Part shown: positions 12,801-23,386 of the stretch, one piece after another
How the letters are laid out: each line of letters starts with the position of its first letter
Numbering within the stretch: position 1 is the stretch's first letter
NCBI GenBank assembly: GCA_037176885.1
Contig: JAWWNJ010000011.1
Span: forward strand, 620,001-684,000
Direction of reading: 5' to 3'
Length of the DNA: 64,000 bases
From: Favolaschia claudopus
Taxonomy: Eukaryota; Basidiomycota; Agaricomycetes; Agaricales; Mycenaceae
Program-made: the position numbers and the translations under genes
The notes under the pieces: model-generated
What the model saw: only the letters and a program-made list of their open reading frames with translations
Databases searched by the model: none
What the model was told of the DNA's origin: nothing

Positions 12801-13127
12801 GGCTCGGGCGCCTTGATCTGGTAGTTCACGGAGGTGTGGAAGGCCAAAGTCTTGCTGACGACTTCAAGGATCTGGTTGAATCTCTTCAGCACGTACTGTT
12901 TCCTGGCGAAATTCAAATAGTTGTCTCACATTGCTTTTGATAGCAGCGTCAACCTTGAAAGACGAGTAACAAGCCCGAACATCAGCGGGAGCGACCCATT
13001 TTTTGCCGCCAATTGCTGCACATGGATCGGGTTTGGCAGGTTTCGAAGCTTGCAAATCCGACGCAGCCTGTACCGAGATGAACCCGAAAGTCGAGACGAG
13101 GGCCAACAAGTGGTGAAGAGGTGCCAT
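9801..13127 (-). CDS. secreted peptidase S41 family protein (CPAF-like), about 21 exons
   Basis: Serine peptidase-like protein of the fungal S41/CPAF-like group, likely extracellular. Hand splicing gives about 21 exons that sum exactly to 681 codons plus stop, with every junction GT-AG and in phase. Exon 1 (13127-12930) begins with a hydrophobic signal peptide (MAPLHHLLALVSTFGFISVQ). Other exons run 12871-12650, 12543-12371, 12322-12213, 12162-12024, 11965-11633, 11573-11472, 11418-11383, 11326-11312, 11259-11223, 11170-11020, 10966-10910, 10856-10761, 10707-10680, 10627-10540, 10476-10436, 10383-10343, 10172-10102, 10044-9996 and 9855-9801. Family landmarks: AKVLLINGRPPFDAVNANAQ, TNNGGGYICVAHW, VVIVSNGRCASSCSLF (the Ser-containing segment expected to hold the nucleophile), DFSTIDTEIK and GITWRLGFG near the C-terminus. 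Reading continuity needs a microexon of only 4-7 bases near 12593. Substrate unknown. Confidence 0.85.
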
Positions 13128-14008
13128 GGCAAGCACACAGACCGGGTTACAGTGCGGAAACAGCAAACATTCTATTTAAACTCGGGTCCCTGGTGTTGTC
13201 AGCCAGCTGAGTGTGTTCTGTCCGTCTTGGCTTTACGAGAAACGTGGGGATATTTGGAAAACCGCATGGTTTTGAGCGACAAACGCTTGGCATCATGATT
13301 GAAGTAAGATCTGCGCGCACAACTTATCTCAAGACGCTCTTCATAAGTTTTGCATCGAGTCTTCTTTGTACCATCTCGAGTGCTGAACGTTCAGAATTCG
13401 AGGTTCGGAATTGAGCAAGCAAAAAATAGCGTTAGAGGATGAGGGAGGAAAATGCTTCAGACTGGCAGACCATTTCACTTGGTTCAAGTCGCATCAGTTT
13501 GAGACGGTGGCGACAGATTGCGACATGTGCCGTGAAAGTTTGGGGATCTGGACTGGAGACTGTGAGCGGCTCAGCGACTTGGCGGAGACTCCCGGTCGGA
13601 CGACGGTTCGAGTGTATTCAGTCACGGGCAGGTACGCCGCAGACAGCCGCAGGCTGGCAGAATGCGAACCGTTGAAGATTCCGCCGGAAGTCAAGAACAA
13701 CACACAGACTTTCTGCATACGATCTCTGAACAGTGAGAAAGCGGTCACCAACAATTCAAAATTGCACTTGTGGGAATTTGCCCGTGTCTCTGGTCCCAGT
13801 TGCAAGCAAGCAGTGACTAGTCGATGGAGCAGGTTGAGAAGTTCAACGTAGCTTAGATATTATCATTGGGAAGGACCTCTAGGTTTGCATTCGCAGCATC
13901 AGAGTTGGTGGTGGGTGGCAAGTTGAATCGGCAAAAAGCGGCGATCAATTCTGTCGGAGTTCTCCGTCTTCCCTTTCACCCAACACCCCCCAATTGTTGA
14001 GTTCTAAA
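13128..14008. other. divergent promoter region between S41 peptidase and DUS
   Basis: About 880 bases separate two divergently transcribed genes. A 147-codon open frame at 13411-13851 has no family resemblance and no splice partners, and is taken as chance. Confidence 0.5.
13171..13180 (-). promoter_or_regulatory. TATA-like element of the S41 peptidase gene
   Basis: On the minus strand this reads TTTAAATAGA, about 45 bases upstream of the chosen ATG at 13127. Confidence 0.4.
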
Positions 14009-15252
14009 ATGCTATCTCGAATCGCGGCTCCTATGGTGGGACAGTCAGACCTTCCCTTTCGGACTTTGGTGCAGCGCTATGGGGCAACTCTGGTCTACAC
14101 GCAAATGTTAAAATCCGACCTCATCTTGAACGAACAGGACTATCTCGAATATCATCTGCGCGATCTGACAATCAGTCCTTCTTGCTCCGAGCGACCGGTC
14201 GTGGTTCAATTGTGCGGAAATGATCCCGACACTGTGGTACAAGCTGGCCGAAAATTCCAATCCTATTGTCAAGGGATAGGTATGTGTGGCTTTCTGTGTA
14301 GCGCCCTCTTTCTTTCTTCTGAAGGTGGTGAAGATCTGAATCTTGGGTGTCCTCAAAAAGTCGCTCAAGAAGGCCATTTCGGAGGATATCTTCTCGGCAA
14401 GAAAGACTGGCCTGTGGTCGAACAGATGGGTACTAGATCTCCTCGTCATTTGAGCTTTCATCTTCCTCAAAACGACGCAATGCCGCAGTGTCCGCGATGT
14501 CGAATTCCTTCACTGTTCCTGTCTCTGCCAAACTCCGGATCTGTCCGGCAGCCGAGAAAACTCTGGACTTGGCCCAGCGACTCGAGGACGCGGGTGCATC
14601 GTGGCTAACTTTGCACGCTCGCACCGTCGCGCCGAATCGAAGACGGCACGGCGCTGCTGATCTCAGTCAGGTGAAGAGACTCAAGAATAACTTGAATATC
14701 CCTGTTGTGAGCAACGGCAATGTACGCGTTTGGGATGATCTGGAATACAACTTGGAAGCTACCGAAGCGGACGGTCTCATGGTAGCAGAAGCCTTGCTCG
14801 AGAATCCCTGGTGAGAAATTTTTACGAATGTCGTACGAGCCTCCCTGAACGTCGTTTAGTCTTTTTACCAACAAGATTCCGGATCCGGTTGACATTTCTC
14901 TCGAGTATCTCGCAATTTGCCGCGCATTTCCTGAAACGACGCCACTGGATGTTATCATCGCGCATATACGACATTTTGTGAATTTTCAATCGTACGCAGA
15001 CTCTGGTCCAACCAACATTCAGCTCTGACCTATTCTAGTCATCGCCGCCCATGGTTTCGCAAATTTCGGGCAGCTCTGACCGCATGCAAAACCCTGGACG
15101 AAATTGAACGGCTGCTCCGAGTCCAGGTGGAAAGATGGCGTGGTAGGGTTCCTAGATTGATAGACGAGGAAGAAGTAGACGTCCATGATTCTGCGGATGA
15201 GGAAACACCACTTGAAGTCGTGGAAGATTTTGACTCACTGTTTTTGCAATAG
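14009..15252 (+). CDS. DUS1: tRNA-dihydrouridine synthase (DUS1-type), 5 exons
   Basis: FMN enzyme that reduces uridine to dihydrouridine in the D-loop of tRNA. Exons 14009-14279, 14334-14429, 14489-14810, 14860-14991 and 15039-15252 join in phase to 344 residues. Signatures: N-terminal RIAAPMVGQSDLPFR (FMN-binding start), QLCGND, the catalytic-loop region IDLNLGCPQKVAQ with its cysteine followed by GHFGGYLL, LTLHARTV, and PVVSNGNVRVWDDL. The acidic C-terminal tail ends in SLFLQ. DUS1-like enzymes usually carry GxYGAxL after the catalytic cysteine; here it is GHFGGYLL, a small deviation. A yeast-style assignment to positions 16/17 is inferred from overall resemblance. Confidence 0.92.
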
Positions 15253-15611
15253 AACTCAGATTCTGTACGCGGCGCTCCGTCCTATCCGAATCTTTTCAGA
15301 GGCTTTATAGATACGTACACCGCGGGCATGTCCGAAACAATTGCAACATTCGGCAACTCGCATATGGCAAGGCCAGCTTCTTTGAATCTGTATGTAGGGA
15401 CTGGGCTGATAGCATTCCAAACGACTTCCCCTTCACGTCGCTTTTAGCATGGTTTCGCCGAGCATGTTATCGTCACGCACTAACTCATTCGACTAAGAAT
15501 ACACCGGCACTCGCAAGAGGGTATGGCAATGGAGGATACGAGGATGATTATACCATTCACAGCTTTGATCTCGGCGCTATCAAGATCCAGAAAAAAGACC
15601 AAACAACGTGA
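15234..15611 (+). other. unexplained 125-codon open frame without Met between convergent genes
   Basis: One frame stays open from 15234 to a TGA at 15609-15611 and has a protein-like composition, for example YGKASFFESVCRDWADSIPN and ARGYGNGGYEDDYTIHSFDL. It has no methionine. A strong acceptor (TTTTCAG ending at 15299) could start a terminal exon at 15300, but no upstream exon outside the DUS gene was found. It could be the 3' exon of an overlapping transcript, a relic or chance. Confidence 0.25.
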
Positions 15612-15635
15612 AACTCTCAACGCGACGCCTCGGAT

Positions 15636-17003
15636 TCAACAGTTCTCATCTTCGACATTCCACAGGCCCCATATGCCGTATTTTCCCTGAACGATGACCT
15701 GAACATTTTTCTCCCTCGATATTGAGAACGAAAACGTACCCAGTCCTCACACGTATCAGGACCTCCAAAATGCATGTTACGGAAATTAGCAGGCGTCGTG
15801 GAGCACATATCGCGCCAGTTGTCGCCGGACTGCAGATTTTCCAAGTGAGACTCGAATCGCTGCCCATTCTCTCGATTAGCGTCTCCGAATCCATCGACAT
15901 CAGAGAAATCGCACCCTTCGCCTGGAACCTGCGGTCATACATCCCTGCGATGAGAGTAAGACTACACATTGATTTTCTATTGCATTTCCACACCACTCAC
16001 CTTGTCATTGAAGTGATCGAAATGAGTTGTACATGTGGGCTCAGAGTCGACGATCCAATGCCCAAAAACGCCTCCACATCCCTGAAGTAGACATCTTGGA
16101 AGAGCAGCAAAAACGATGATGGGGGACCAAGTACTCACCCTATCTTCGCACTGGTGTGGACTAGGTATCTTTACTCCATGGATCTCGACTGAAGTCTCGG
16201 TGCAGGCCTTGACAGGATCATATTCGCGTGGAACATTAGCCAACCGTGCGGTGTATCGCTTCGTTCGATATTGCAGACACCCTTGATTACCTTTCAGATC
16301 CTCCCAAGCGAACTGGGCACGAGTGCGATCCTCTTCTTCCCGCTTACGCCTCTCCTCAGCACCTTTCTCATCCTCTCGCTCTCTCATCCACTCCTCCTTG
16401 TCCCGGACCAGTTGCTCCCTCATCGCAATCAGCTCTTGACGCTCGCTCTCCCATCCCACACGAATCCTCTCGTGATCCGCCAGCTCCATGCTCCATTCCT
16501 GTCGGATAGTCTCGTGGGCTCTGGTTTCCTTGGCCCAGTCACGACGGATCCGATCGCGAGTAGCAGGGTCCAGAGCGTCTTCTACGGTGCCAGTTGCTTT
16601 GATCCAGAAGTAAACTTGCAGTGCCATGAAGACCAGAAATGTTAGATATAACATCCAGTTTCTCCTCTTCTGCGTCTGTGCTTTATTCTGCTGAATATCT
16701 ACTTGAGGCAAAAGAGGTGTTTGTTCGCTTTCGTTTCGCAGATCAGCAACAAATAGGGAAGCCCAAGGGGAGAATGCTTACCCGGTAAACTGAGCCTGAC
16801 GCTCATTCGCGCCCGCTTGATACGCATGGAAGGTGGGTGCAGGTGCACCGTTAGGCAAGTTACGATAGTACCCGCTGTAAGCCGGAGGGGGGCTGGCACT
16901 GCTACCAAAACTTTTAGATGTTTTCTTGCGCCTTTTCAACGGAAAAAAAGACATACCCTGGAGGCGTGCGTCTAGGTGGTGGGTGGGCGTAGTGATCAGG
17001 CAT
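15636..17003 (-). CDS. single-pass membrane protein with coiled coil and cysteine-rich lumenal domain, 7 exons
   Basis: Exons 17003-16957, 16910-16782, 16727-16139, 16081-16001, 15944-15915, 15859-15740 and 15686-15636 join in phase to 348 residues. The N-terminus is proline-rich and cytosol-like (PPPAYSGYY). One membrane helix follows (WMLYLTFLVFMALQVYFWIK). Next is a long charged Arg/Glu coiled coil (DHERIRVGWESERQE and following). The C-terminal domain has spaced cysteines and tryptophans (GCGGVFGHWIVD, MCSTTPANF, GIWGLWNVEDENC). This layout matches a lineage-specific basidiomycete family of unknown function that I know from pattern only. Its stop lies 25 bases from the end of the unexplained + strand frame. 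Confidence 0.75.
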
Positions 17004-17333
17004 TGTTTACGCGTGCGTGGAGCGGCGATCGGGGATTTATTTTGGCACCAGCGTCTATCAAGAGTGTGTCCGATTACCTCTAGTAATGGCGCCCATCGAA
17101 CGAGAGAGAGATCAAAGCAAAAGGTCACGAGCTCCAACATGTACATACATTTCTCCCATCTTGCTGTTCTGAGCTTTGTAGTATTTCTGACGGGGGTGCA
17201 GAAATTTCATGGTCAAAGGTGCGTGTGAAATTCTGAAGCTGAGAATTTCCAAATATAGGTTTTGGCGTTGAGTATACTCGAGCACAGCCACACGTCTTAG
17301 CTTCATTCGGCCGACTAAGGCCGACTATCGTCT

Positions 17334-18057
17334 ATGCAGTCCTCGTCACTCCTTCACCCATACAGCTACCATCCTGTCTTTAGAACCAGAATATCAGCGC
17401 CAGGGCATAAAAACTGCACCCTGAATCTGCGCTTTGAACTCCCGCCGTTAATATTCGTCGATCCATACGAGCTGGGCAACCGCGCCGACACGTACTCGTA
17501 CAAATATGCTGGCCCTTTGAATCTCGAGCTTCCTGTGTTTGCGCTTGGCGAAGACGACAGCCAGAACTCGACTCTTCTTGTCACTAGTGCAGAATCACTG
17601 TCGAGAGAGGGAGCTCTGGAGCTCGACGCGCCGCTACATGTGCGGTATCCGCATACGAGGGCCACGGGAACGGCGTTCCAAGAAACGAAATTGTCTTGGC
17701 CAGATGCTTTCCTTGCATGTCCTTTATCTGGATCGAGTTTGTCTCCGCGCTCCTGTAGGAACTATCGTCTCTGACTCGGCCACAGCGTCTCGTCCGCAAG
17801 CCGAATTACCCAAAATGCCGACTGAATTTGCGGATGCATTTGAAGGCAAAATCATCGTACGACTGTGGCCGCTGGAAGGCGTCATCCCCGTTGAAACTGT
17901 CCGCACACCAGCTGGAAACACGGCGGACGTGCGCACAGTAGAATTAGGGACGGCAGTGGTCATAATCTCTGCGTTCCTGTTTCTCGTTCACGCTGTCTGG
18001 AGGACGGTGACCCGTCTCGGCTCAAGGACTGTTCGTTTGTCTGCAAAGGATCAGTAG
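17334..18057 (+). CDS. PIG-X/Pbn1 subunit of GPI mannosyltransferase I
   Basis: Accessory ER membrane subunit that stabilises the first mannosyltransferase of GPI-anchor synthesis. Exons 17334-17736 and 17786-18057 (49 nt intron with GTTTGT donor) give 224 residues. PIG-X features: the early YHPVFRTRISAP, ELPPLIFVDPYEL, a mid-domain LDAPLHVRYPHT, a conserved ACP after WPDAFL, and one C-terminal membrane helix (TAVVIISAFLFLVHAVW). A different donor at 17719 would also splice in frame but would remove the conserved ACP. ATG 17334 is preferred; an upstream frame at 17140 has a hydrophobic start but is closed by stops. Confidence 0.8.
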
Positions 18058-18362
18058 GATTGGAGGCCAGTTCAGTCCAGCTTCGCGCCGTACGTACGGC
18101 TTTCTCTGCGCAAAAGGAACAGGTGTTCTTACCAACACAACTCAATAGTAGATTCTCCAGCCGCCACTTGGGCTGACGACTTCGAGCGATCGCCGCATAC
18201 CTTGAAGATGTGTGAGAGAAGGATAACTGATGTGGATGCGCCGAGTACAAGAAAAGCTCGATGAGCATGCCTAACCAAGATGGAGGAATATGTACAATAT
18301 TGTGGTGAACAAAATGGCGAGTCCGTTCGAAGGAAGGCAATTTGGGATAGCTAAACGACTAA
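18058..18362. other. intergenic, convergent ends
   Basis: This lies between the PIG-X stop and the F-box A stop. The minus frame 17960-18340 is open but unlike any family I know. Nothing else is seen. Confidence 0.4.
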
Positions 18363-19892
18363 TCAACAAAGAAAGGGTTCGCTGATGATGTCTGGTATGT
18401 CGACCGTTTGTGATATAGTAACAACTAGCCCAGTTTTACGTAGCGGGGAAAGCATCGATGTAAGCTGCCCAACCTCTAGGTATCCCAATCTCTTGTCTGT
18501 GATGAGCAAATTGAGGGGTGGCAAATCAGTAACCACCTTCCGTTTATTGAGCCATTGATCGATGAATGCTCGAACGAAATCCGGTATAGCAGGCACTCTA
18601 CTCATAGTGGAGGACCGGGAGAGAAGTGTCCCGTCGAAATCCCCTAGTTCGAGACAAGTAAGGCAGGATAATTTCTCCGTGAGGCACAAAGCCGTGTCGT
18701 GGTTGATGGTGCTCGAGCGCAGCTGGAGCGAGGTGAGAGAGTTGGCACAATCGGAGCGCGTGACGAAGCTTATAACCGCGTCTGCATCGCCCGCCCCATA
18801 GACGGCAAGACTTGTTAGAGAGGGCGTCTCCAAGAAATCGAGGATAGACGTGTGCGGGCGTACGACCAGACTGCCAGTTTGTAGGCTCAGAGTACAAAGA
18901 TGGAGGAGACGGACAATGTGATGATCTGGCGGAAGAGTATTGCTCTCAGCAAATACGAGCATGCATTCCGTGACATTCGACAGCTTTCCGAGAACGGTCA
19001 GAGCTTCGGTATTTGACGTGGACGATGTGGTCAAACGGGTGAGCTGGGCCCATGGGAGAACGAAAGGGGGGTTAATGAAGCCGTCCCAATCAGAAGAAAG
19101 AGCCCGCAAGTCCCTCAGCTTGGGGGCCAGCGAAAATGCACTCCAAAAGGCGTCGTCGAATTTGGATACGCGGTCAAATCTGTCATCCACAGAGAGATCG
19201 ACAGAGATATCGAGGGCCGTCAAGGATTGAAATTGGAAACCCTTGGCCATTTCCTGAAGCAGTATAGGATGCATATGAATATCGGCGACCGCCCATCGTT
19301 CAGACGCAGAAAGTGCGACATCAAGAAGGAGATGCGAGTCGAGCCACATATAGCTGCTGTGACAAATTATTACAGTCAGAGGCATGTTTTGGGACCTCTG
19401 AATCTGTAGTTGTGCCAAAGGAATTGCTCCGTTTTCCCCCATACCATCAAGGTGCAGATCAAGTCTCGACCATAACGCAGGGGTGGACAGTGCAACGGCA
19501 GACCAGAACCGGCAAACACGAGTGAACAGCCATGGAGCGCTGCACATTGAGAACCCGCGTGAAGAATTTGGTTTTGGAGTAACGAAGGAAAAGATGAGCC
19601 CAAGAATTTCGGGTGGTAGACGGCGAACGGGAGACAGAGGGGCTTTGTAGCTCTGTATGGTCTCCCGGAGCTTTTCTTGACGAAGCTGAAGCAATACCAG
19701 GCCCTCCTGCACTGAATGAAGTTGGGATTCTAGTTCGTCGATGTAAGAACGGACGAGGATCCTCTCTATGCCTTCAGGAACTGCGTTCGACTGAGAGAGA
19801 TATGTGATGGCGCCTGGCGGCATCGGCAGCTCATGGAGGGTGAATGCGGGCTCGGGAAAGCGCGCCATGGTAAAGTTTGAACAGGGAGCCAC
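18363..19892 (-). CDS. F-box protein A (coiled coil, F-box, leucine-rich tail), intronless
   Basis: Probable substrate-recognition subunit of an SCF ubiquitin ligase. One uninterrupted frame of 509 residues (501 if Met9 at 19868 is used, which aligns better with paralogues B-D that begin MTPxSAFTFPELP). Order: short hydrophobic N-terminus, coiled coil (about 50-85, SYIDELESQLHSVQEGL), F-box (about 88-140, RRLPPEILGLIFSFV and RVCRFWSAVALSTPALW), then irregular leucine-rich repeats to the C-terminus. It belongs to the same family as B (38878), C (40996) and D (52847). It is the most diverged of the four and is intact. It sits 3' to AT1. Confidence 0.82.
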   Translation of the reverse strand: MAPCSNFTMARFPEPAFTLHELPMPPGAITYLSQSNAVPEGIERILVRSYIDELESQLHSVQEGLVLLQLRQEKLRETIQSYKAPLSPVRRLPPEILGLIFSFVTPKPNSSRGFSMCSAPWLFTRVCRFWSAVALSTPALWSRLDLHLDGMGENGAIPLAQLQIQRSQNMPLTVIICHSSYMWLDSHLLLDVALSASERWAVADIHMHPILLQEMAKGFQFQSLTALDISVDLSVDDRFDRVSKFDDAFWSAFSLAPKLRDLRALSSDWDGFINPPFVLPWAQLTRLTTSSTSNTEALTVLGKLSNVTECMLVFAESNTLPPDHHIVRLLHLCTLSLQTGSLVVRPHTSILDFLETPSLTSLAVYGAGDADAVISFVTRSDCANSLTSLQLRSSTINHDTALCLTEKLSCLTCLELGDFDGTLLSRSSTMSRVPAIPDFVRAFIDQWLNKRKVVTDLPPLNLLITDKRLGYLEVGQLTSMLSPLRKTGLVVTISQTVDIPDIISEPFLC

Positions 19893-20389
19893 TCAAAAGT
19901 ATGGCTAGGAATAAGGTTAGGGTTAGCTAGATTTTCTGTCATCCACCTCTTTGAAGTTTGTCGAGTATACTTACTTCCCCTTCGCGTTTTCTGTTACCTG
20001 CAACGCGTCAAATGCATCGATGTCTCATCGTCTCTGAGTTTGTGTGCTTAATCTCTCATCAAGTAGATGACTCCAGTCTGCCTTCCTTTGCAAGGCGTTC
20101 AGAGACCCCGCGCTCGACGTTCTTTGGAGGCACCAGGATTCCCTTTTGAACCTTGTACGGTGCATGCCTGACGGTATTCGGACTGAAGCCATGGATGAGG
20201 AGGAGGACGAGGAAAACTGGGTCTGCCCGAAATTGTGCTTCCTCTCAGTGTGGTAATCAAAATTGCAATACAGGGCCTGAACAGACCCGTTCTTCCCTCT
20301 GACTGGCAGAGACCCCTCGTATATGCTCGTCGCCATTAGTATCGTATATTAGTATTATGAATATCTTGTGAGTAACGAACCGCCCTTCA
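19893..20389. other. promoter region of F-box A, with a short TTAGGG-like motif
   Basis: This is about 500 bases between F-box A and the stop of AT1. Around 19914-19925 it reads GGTTAGGGTTAG, two units of the common fungal telomere repeat, just upstream of the gene start. A 104-codon minus frame (20025-20336) is not convincing. Confidence 0.4.
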
Positions 20390-22222
20390 TCATAACCTCG
20401 CCACCGCGCTAAACGGTAGCAGCCCCTTCAGCATATCAATCTCCTCCGCCGTCCCCAAAAGATCATTATCCTCGAGAACGTACTCATGCACCCCGTCCAC
20501 CACATACCTCCAAAACTCCTCCATCATCCCCGGCGGAAACGCCGGCTCATCATACAAAAAGGCAAGCGTGAATCTCCCCTTGATTGTTTTCGACGCAAGA
20601 AACAAGCTTCCCGGAGCCTTGCGCGCCATGCCGGCCAATTCCTGCACCGTGATGGAGGGATACGTCTGAGGCCGGAAAAAGTTGGTCCAAAAGTCCCCGG
20701 CGTTCGTGATCCCGAGCAGCGCTAGCGAAGGCGGGGGCTTTGGCCCGGATTGAGGTTTCGGCGGCGGTACGGATACATGCTTGGTAGGGGGAAGTGTACC
20801 GTCCGCCTCATCGTCAATCCGTGCCCAGGCCTTCGCGCGTTGACCCCGAACCATACCGGACGCGACGGAGCGCTGTAGCATCAGAGGGCTATGTGAATGT
20901 CGGAACATCTGCCGTTGCGCCTCCCGTCCGCGCGCCCAAAACGCTTGCACTGGGCTGATGTGGCGCGGGACGAAGGCGGGGAGGACGACGTTATGGTATT
21001 CGAGCGCGAGAGATAGGTATGAGTCGAGCGCTGAGCAAGGTTTGAGGTAGCGACGGGTGCTGATCGCGGTGTACATGAGCATGGGGAGATCTTTGCGCTC
21101 TGGTAGATCGCGGCGAGAGGCACATAGACGGATCCACGCATAGTTGAGGAGAGCGAAGATGACGTTTGGTAGAGTGACGCGCTTAGCTTTGCACTGTGCC
21201 ATGATGGCTTTCGTTTGAGCCACATCAAACCTAGCTTCCACCCAGCGCATGTTTCTGTGTTTGCGTTTGAGACGCGGAAAGGAATGACCGCCCTGCGGTG
21301 AGGTTAAGTCATGAATCAGGGTTTACAAAGAGAGGTAAGCCGTAAACTCGTACAATGAACCGCTTTTCAATGTTCTTGTTGTCTACCACCCACGCAGCGT
21401 CTCGAAACTTGGACCGAGCAAGTCCCTGGATCCTGTCCTCTGTGGCAGGAATGATAGCGTCGTGCGGAATGCGTTGAGCACCGCAACGATCCATCCACTC
21501 GCGATCCAGAATTGCAGCAAGCTCCTGGTCGGTGCGAGGGGGCCCTCCGGGGGTGTTAGATCCGCCCAACAGCTCAAGCATACCATTCTCTGTCGTATAC
21601 ATTGCGGGAGAGTCGTTGATCATGTGGTGGAGCATGTAGACAATATGGAATTCGTGGGTCCCGGGTGAGATTTCTCCGTGACGGGCAATGTGGACTGCTG
21701 AGAGTTTGTCTGAGGACAGAGTGCGCGGACCGTTCAGAAATGCGTGCATTAGCTCGCGGCCAGTGACGTCGTCGAAGAAGCGGATGGTTGCGGCAGCTTG
21801 TGCCATTGCTTCGCCCGTGCTTGAAGGTGGCCTCAGTCTGATCATCACAAAGTAAGCCGCGAGTCGGAACCATAGAATACGGAACGACGCACACGAATTC
21901 CGCCTCATCGTATTTTCCCAGAGGCATTTCCACGCGACAAGCTAGAAGCGAATGCCGTAGTCTCATAATTGCCCATGCAATACGAACGCGAAGCGGTGAA
22001 ATTAGTGAGGGTGGGGCGTGTATCTTGATTCCGTCTAGTAGAATCTCTTGAGCCTTGGAAGACGGGGGCATGATACGACTCACGAAACATGTCATTCAGA
22101 CCGTCAGCCCTGCTGGGAAGGAAGTACGAACTGTAAAAATAATTGGTACGTTTGAAACATGCCACACAGTGGACTTTAGCATACAGTTCGTTGGGGCTGA
22201 GCGCTCGACGGTGGGTAGGCAT
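20390..22222 (-). CDS. acyltransferase-like protein AT1 (HHxxxD), 5 exons
   Basis: Member of the CoA-dependent acyltransferase/condensation-like superfamily by its HHxxxD signature, so transfer of an acyl group to an alcohol or amine is the likely chemistry; the substrate is unknown. Exons 22222-22185, 22130-22084, 22034-21893, 21837-21354 and 21292-20390 join in phase to 537 residues. Landmarks: N-terminal RRALSPNEL then SSYFLPSRADGLNDM, IHAPPSLISPLRVRIAWAIM, the active-site YMLHHMIND in exon 4, PGGPPRTDQEL, and a C-terminal half with CASRRDLPERKDLPMLMYTA, FWARGREAQRQMFRH and EEFWRYVVDGVHEYVL. Closest by eye to AT3. Intact. Confidence 0.78.
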
Positions 22223-23386
22223 GACGGACGCAGCTTCGTGAGTAGATTGGTCGAGCATGTTCAGATAGCGAGAGCAAGGGTCAGAAAAACATCTTGCACT
22301 AGGTTGATTATATCTTCGAGATTTCGCCTGTATGTAATACGGGCCCCGGCTGTTCGCTTTGAACCTCGCCGGCAATACTTACTTCCTTCCTTCCTTCAGG
22401 GGTGCGCAATAAAACACGAGGCTTTGTCCCCTGTCCGATGCTATGAGCATCCAAGATCTCGCACGAAAGCATCGCTAGGAATCATTGAGAAGCCGGAGGT
22501 AACGCTTGTTGAGAAAGTCGAGTTCTGAGTGTTCAATGTACAGCGGCATTGGCCATGAGAGTAAGTAGTCTTGCGAATTCAGTGCAGTGAGCAGCCATGG
22601 CGGGTTATGCAGATCAAATTGCCGAACAGCGGCGGAAAGATTAACCCCAAGATTTCAGGAGACAACTCTCAGATCATCAGAATGTTCGCGAGCTCTGCTT
22701 GACGAGTGATTCGTATTGTGGAAACAGACGCTGCCGCTTCCCTCTTGGGGGCCCCGGAGAGTAAGAGCAAGGAATCTCAGGTCGTTGTGGTAGTAAGTTA
22801 CATGGAAGGATTTACATAAGGAGAGCAACCCAATCAAACAAATAGACCACGCAGAGTGCCGGCTCTCCCGGGTCCGGGCTGTTGGCTTGCTTCAGGACCA
22901 TTCAACTTCAACGTCCCAAATGGCCTACTGACAACCGCGTCTCAGACTCTCAACCTGCAATTCATACAACATGTTCTCGCAAGCAGCTCATTTAAGTTGA
23001 ATACCTCGATGCGCGTCTCAAAACGCGTCTAAATTCACTAGCTTCACTATCCAACGTCTTGTGGGATCTTGACCGATCTGCTCCAGGCTGGCAATGTGGG
23101 AGTACGAGCACTTCAATTCTCCAACTGGGCGCCTTGACGATCGTGGAGTCTACCGGCGCGAACTTTGAATTTTTCGGCAAGCCCCTGAAAACAATAAAGA
23201 GGCTACCCATCCGCCAGCAAGCCATACCAAAATTTCCCCACTCCTCTTCACCGAGTACATACAAGATATCGGAGTCGTATTTCCGGCGGGACACCAAGTT
23301 CACAGGCGGGCGTCACTTTGCGACTCGGACTGCACCCATAGCCTTCTCGCTTCCTCAGATTCCTTTTTGCCATGCTCATTGAAATC
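22223..23386. other. divergent intergenic region between AT1 and AT2
   Basis: It presumably carries both promoters. It also contains an F-box gene relic (22582-22665, listed separately). No other gene is seen. Confidence 0.5.
22582..22665 (-). pseudogene. relic of an F-box gene (same family as A-D)
   Basis: Read on the minus strand, this stretch gives LSPEILGLIF, nearly the F-box core LPPEILGLIF of genes A-D. After a shortened interval comes CCATGGCTGCTCAC, the same bases that encode the following Pro-Trp-Leu-Leu-Thr segment in B-D, but here out of frame. So it is a short, internally deleted and frameshifted remnant. Confidence 0.6.

Noticed and set aside
12921..13298. 125-codon plus frame opposite the S41 first exon
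   Set aside because: Antisense of a signal-peptide-containing exon that fits a full 21-exon model.
13411..13851. 147-codon plus frame upstream of DUS1
   Set aside because: Lies in a divergent promoter region; no splice partner, no family resemblance, and an overlapping opposite frame of similar length.
17719..17785. Alternative 67-base intron in the PIG-X gene
   Set aside because: Splices in frame but deletes the conserved Ala-Cys-Pro; the 49-base intron at 17737 keeps it.
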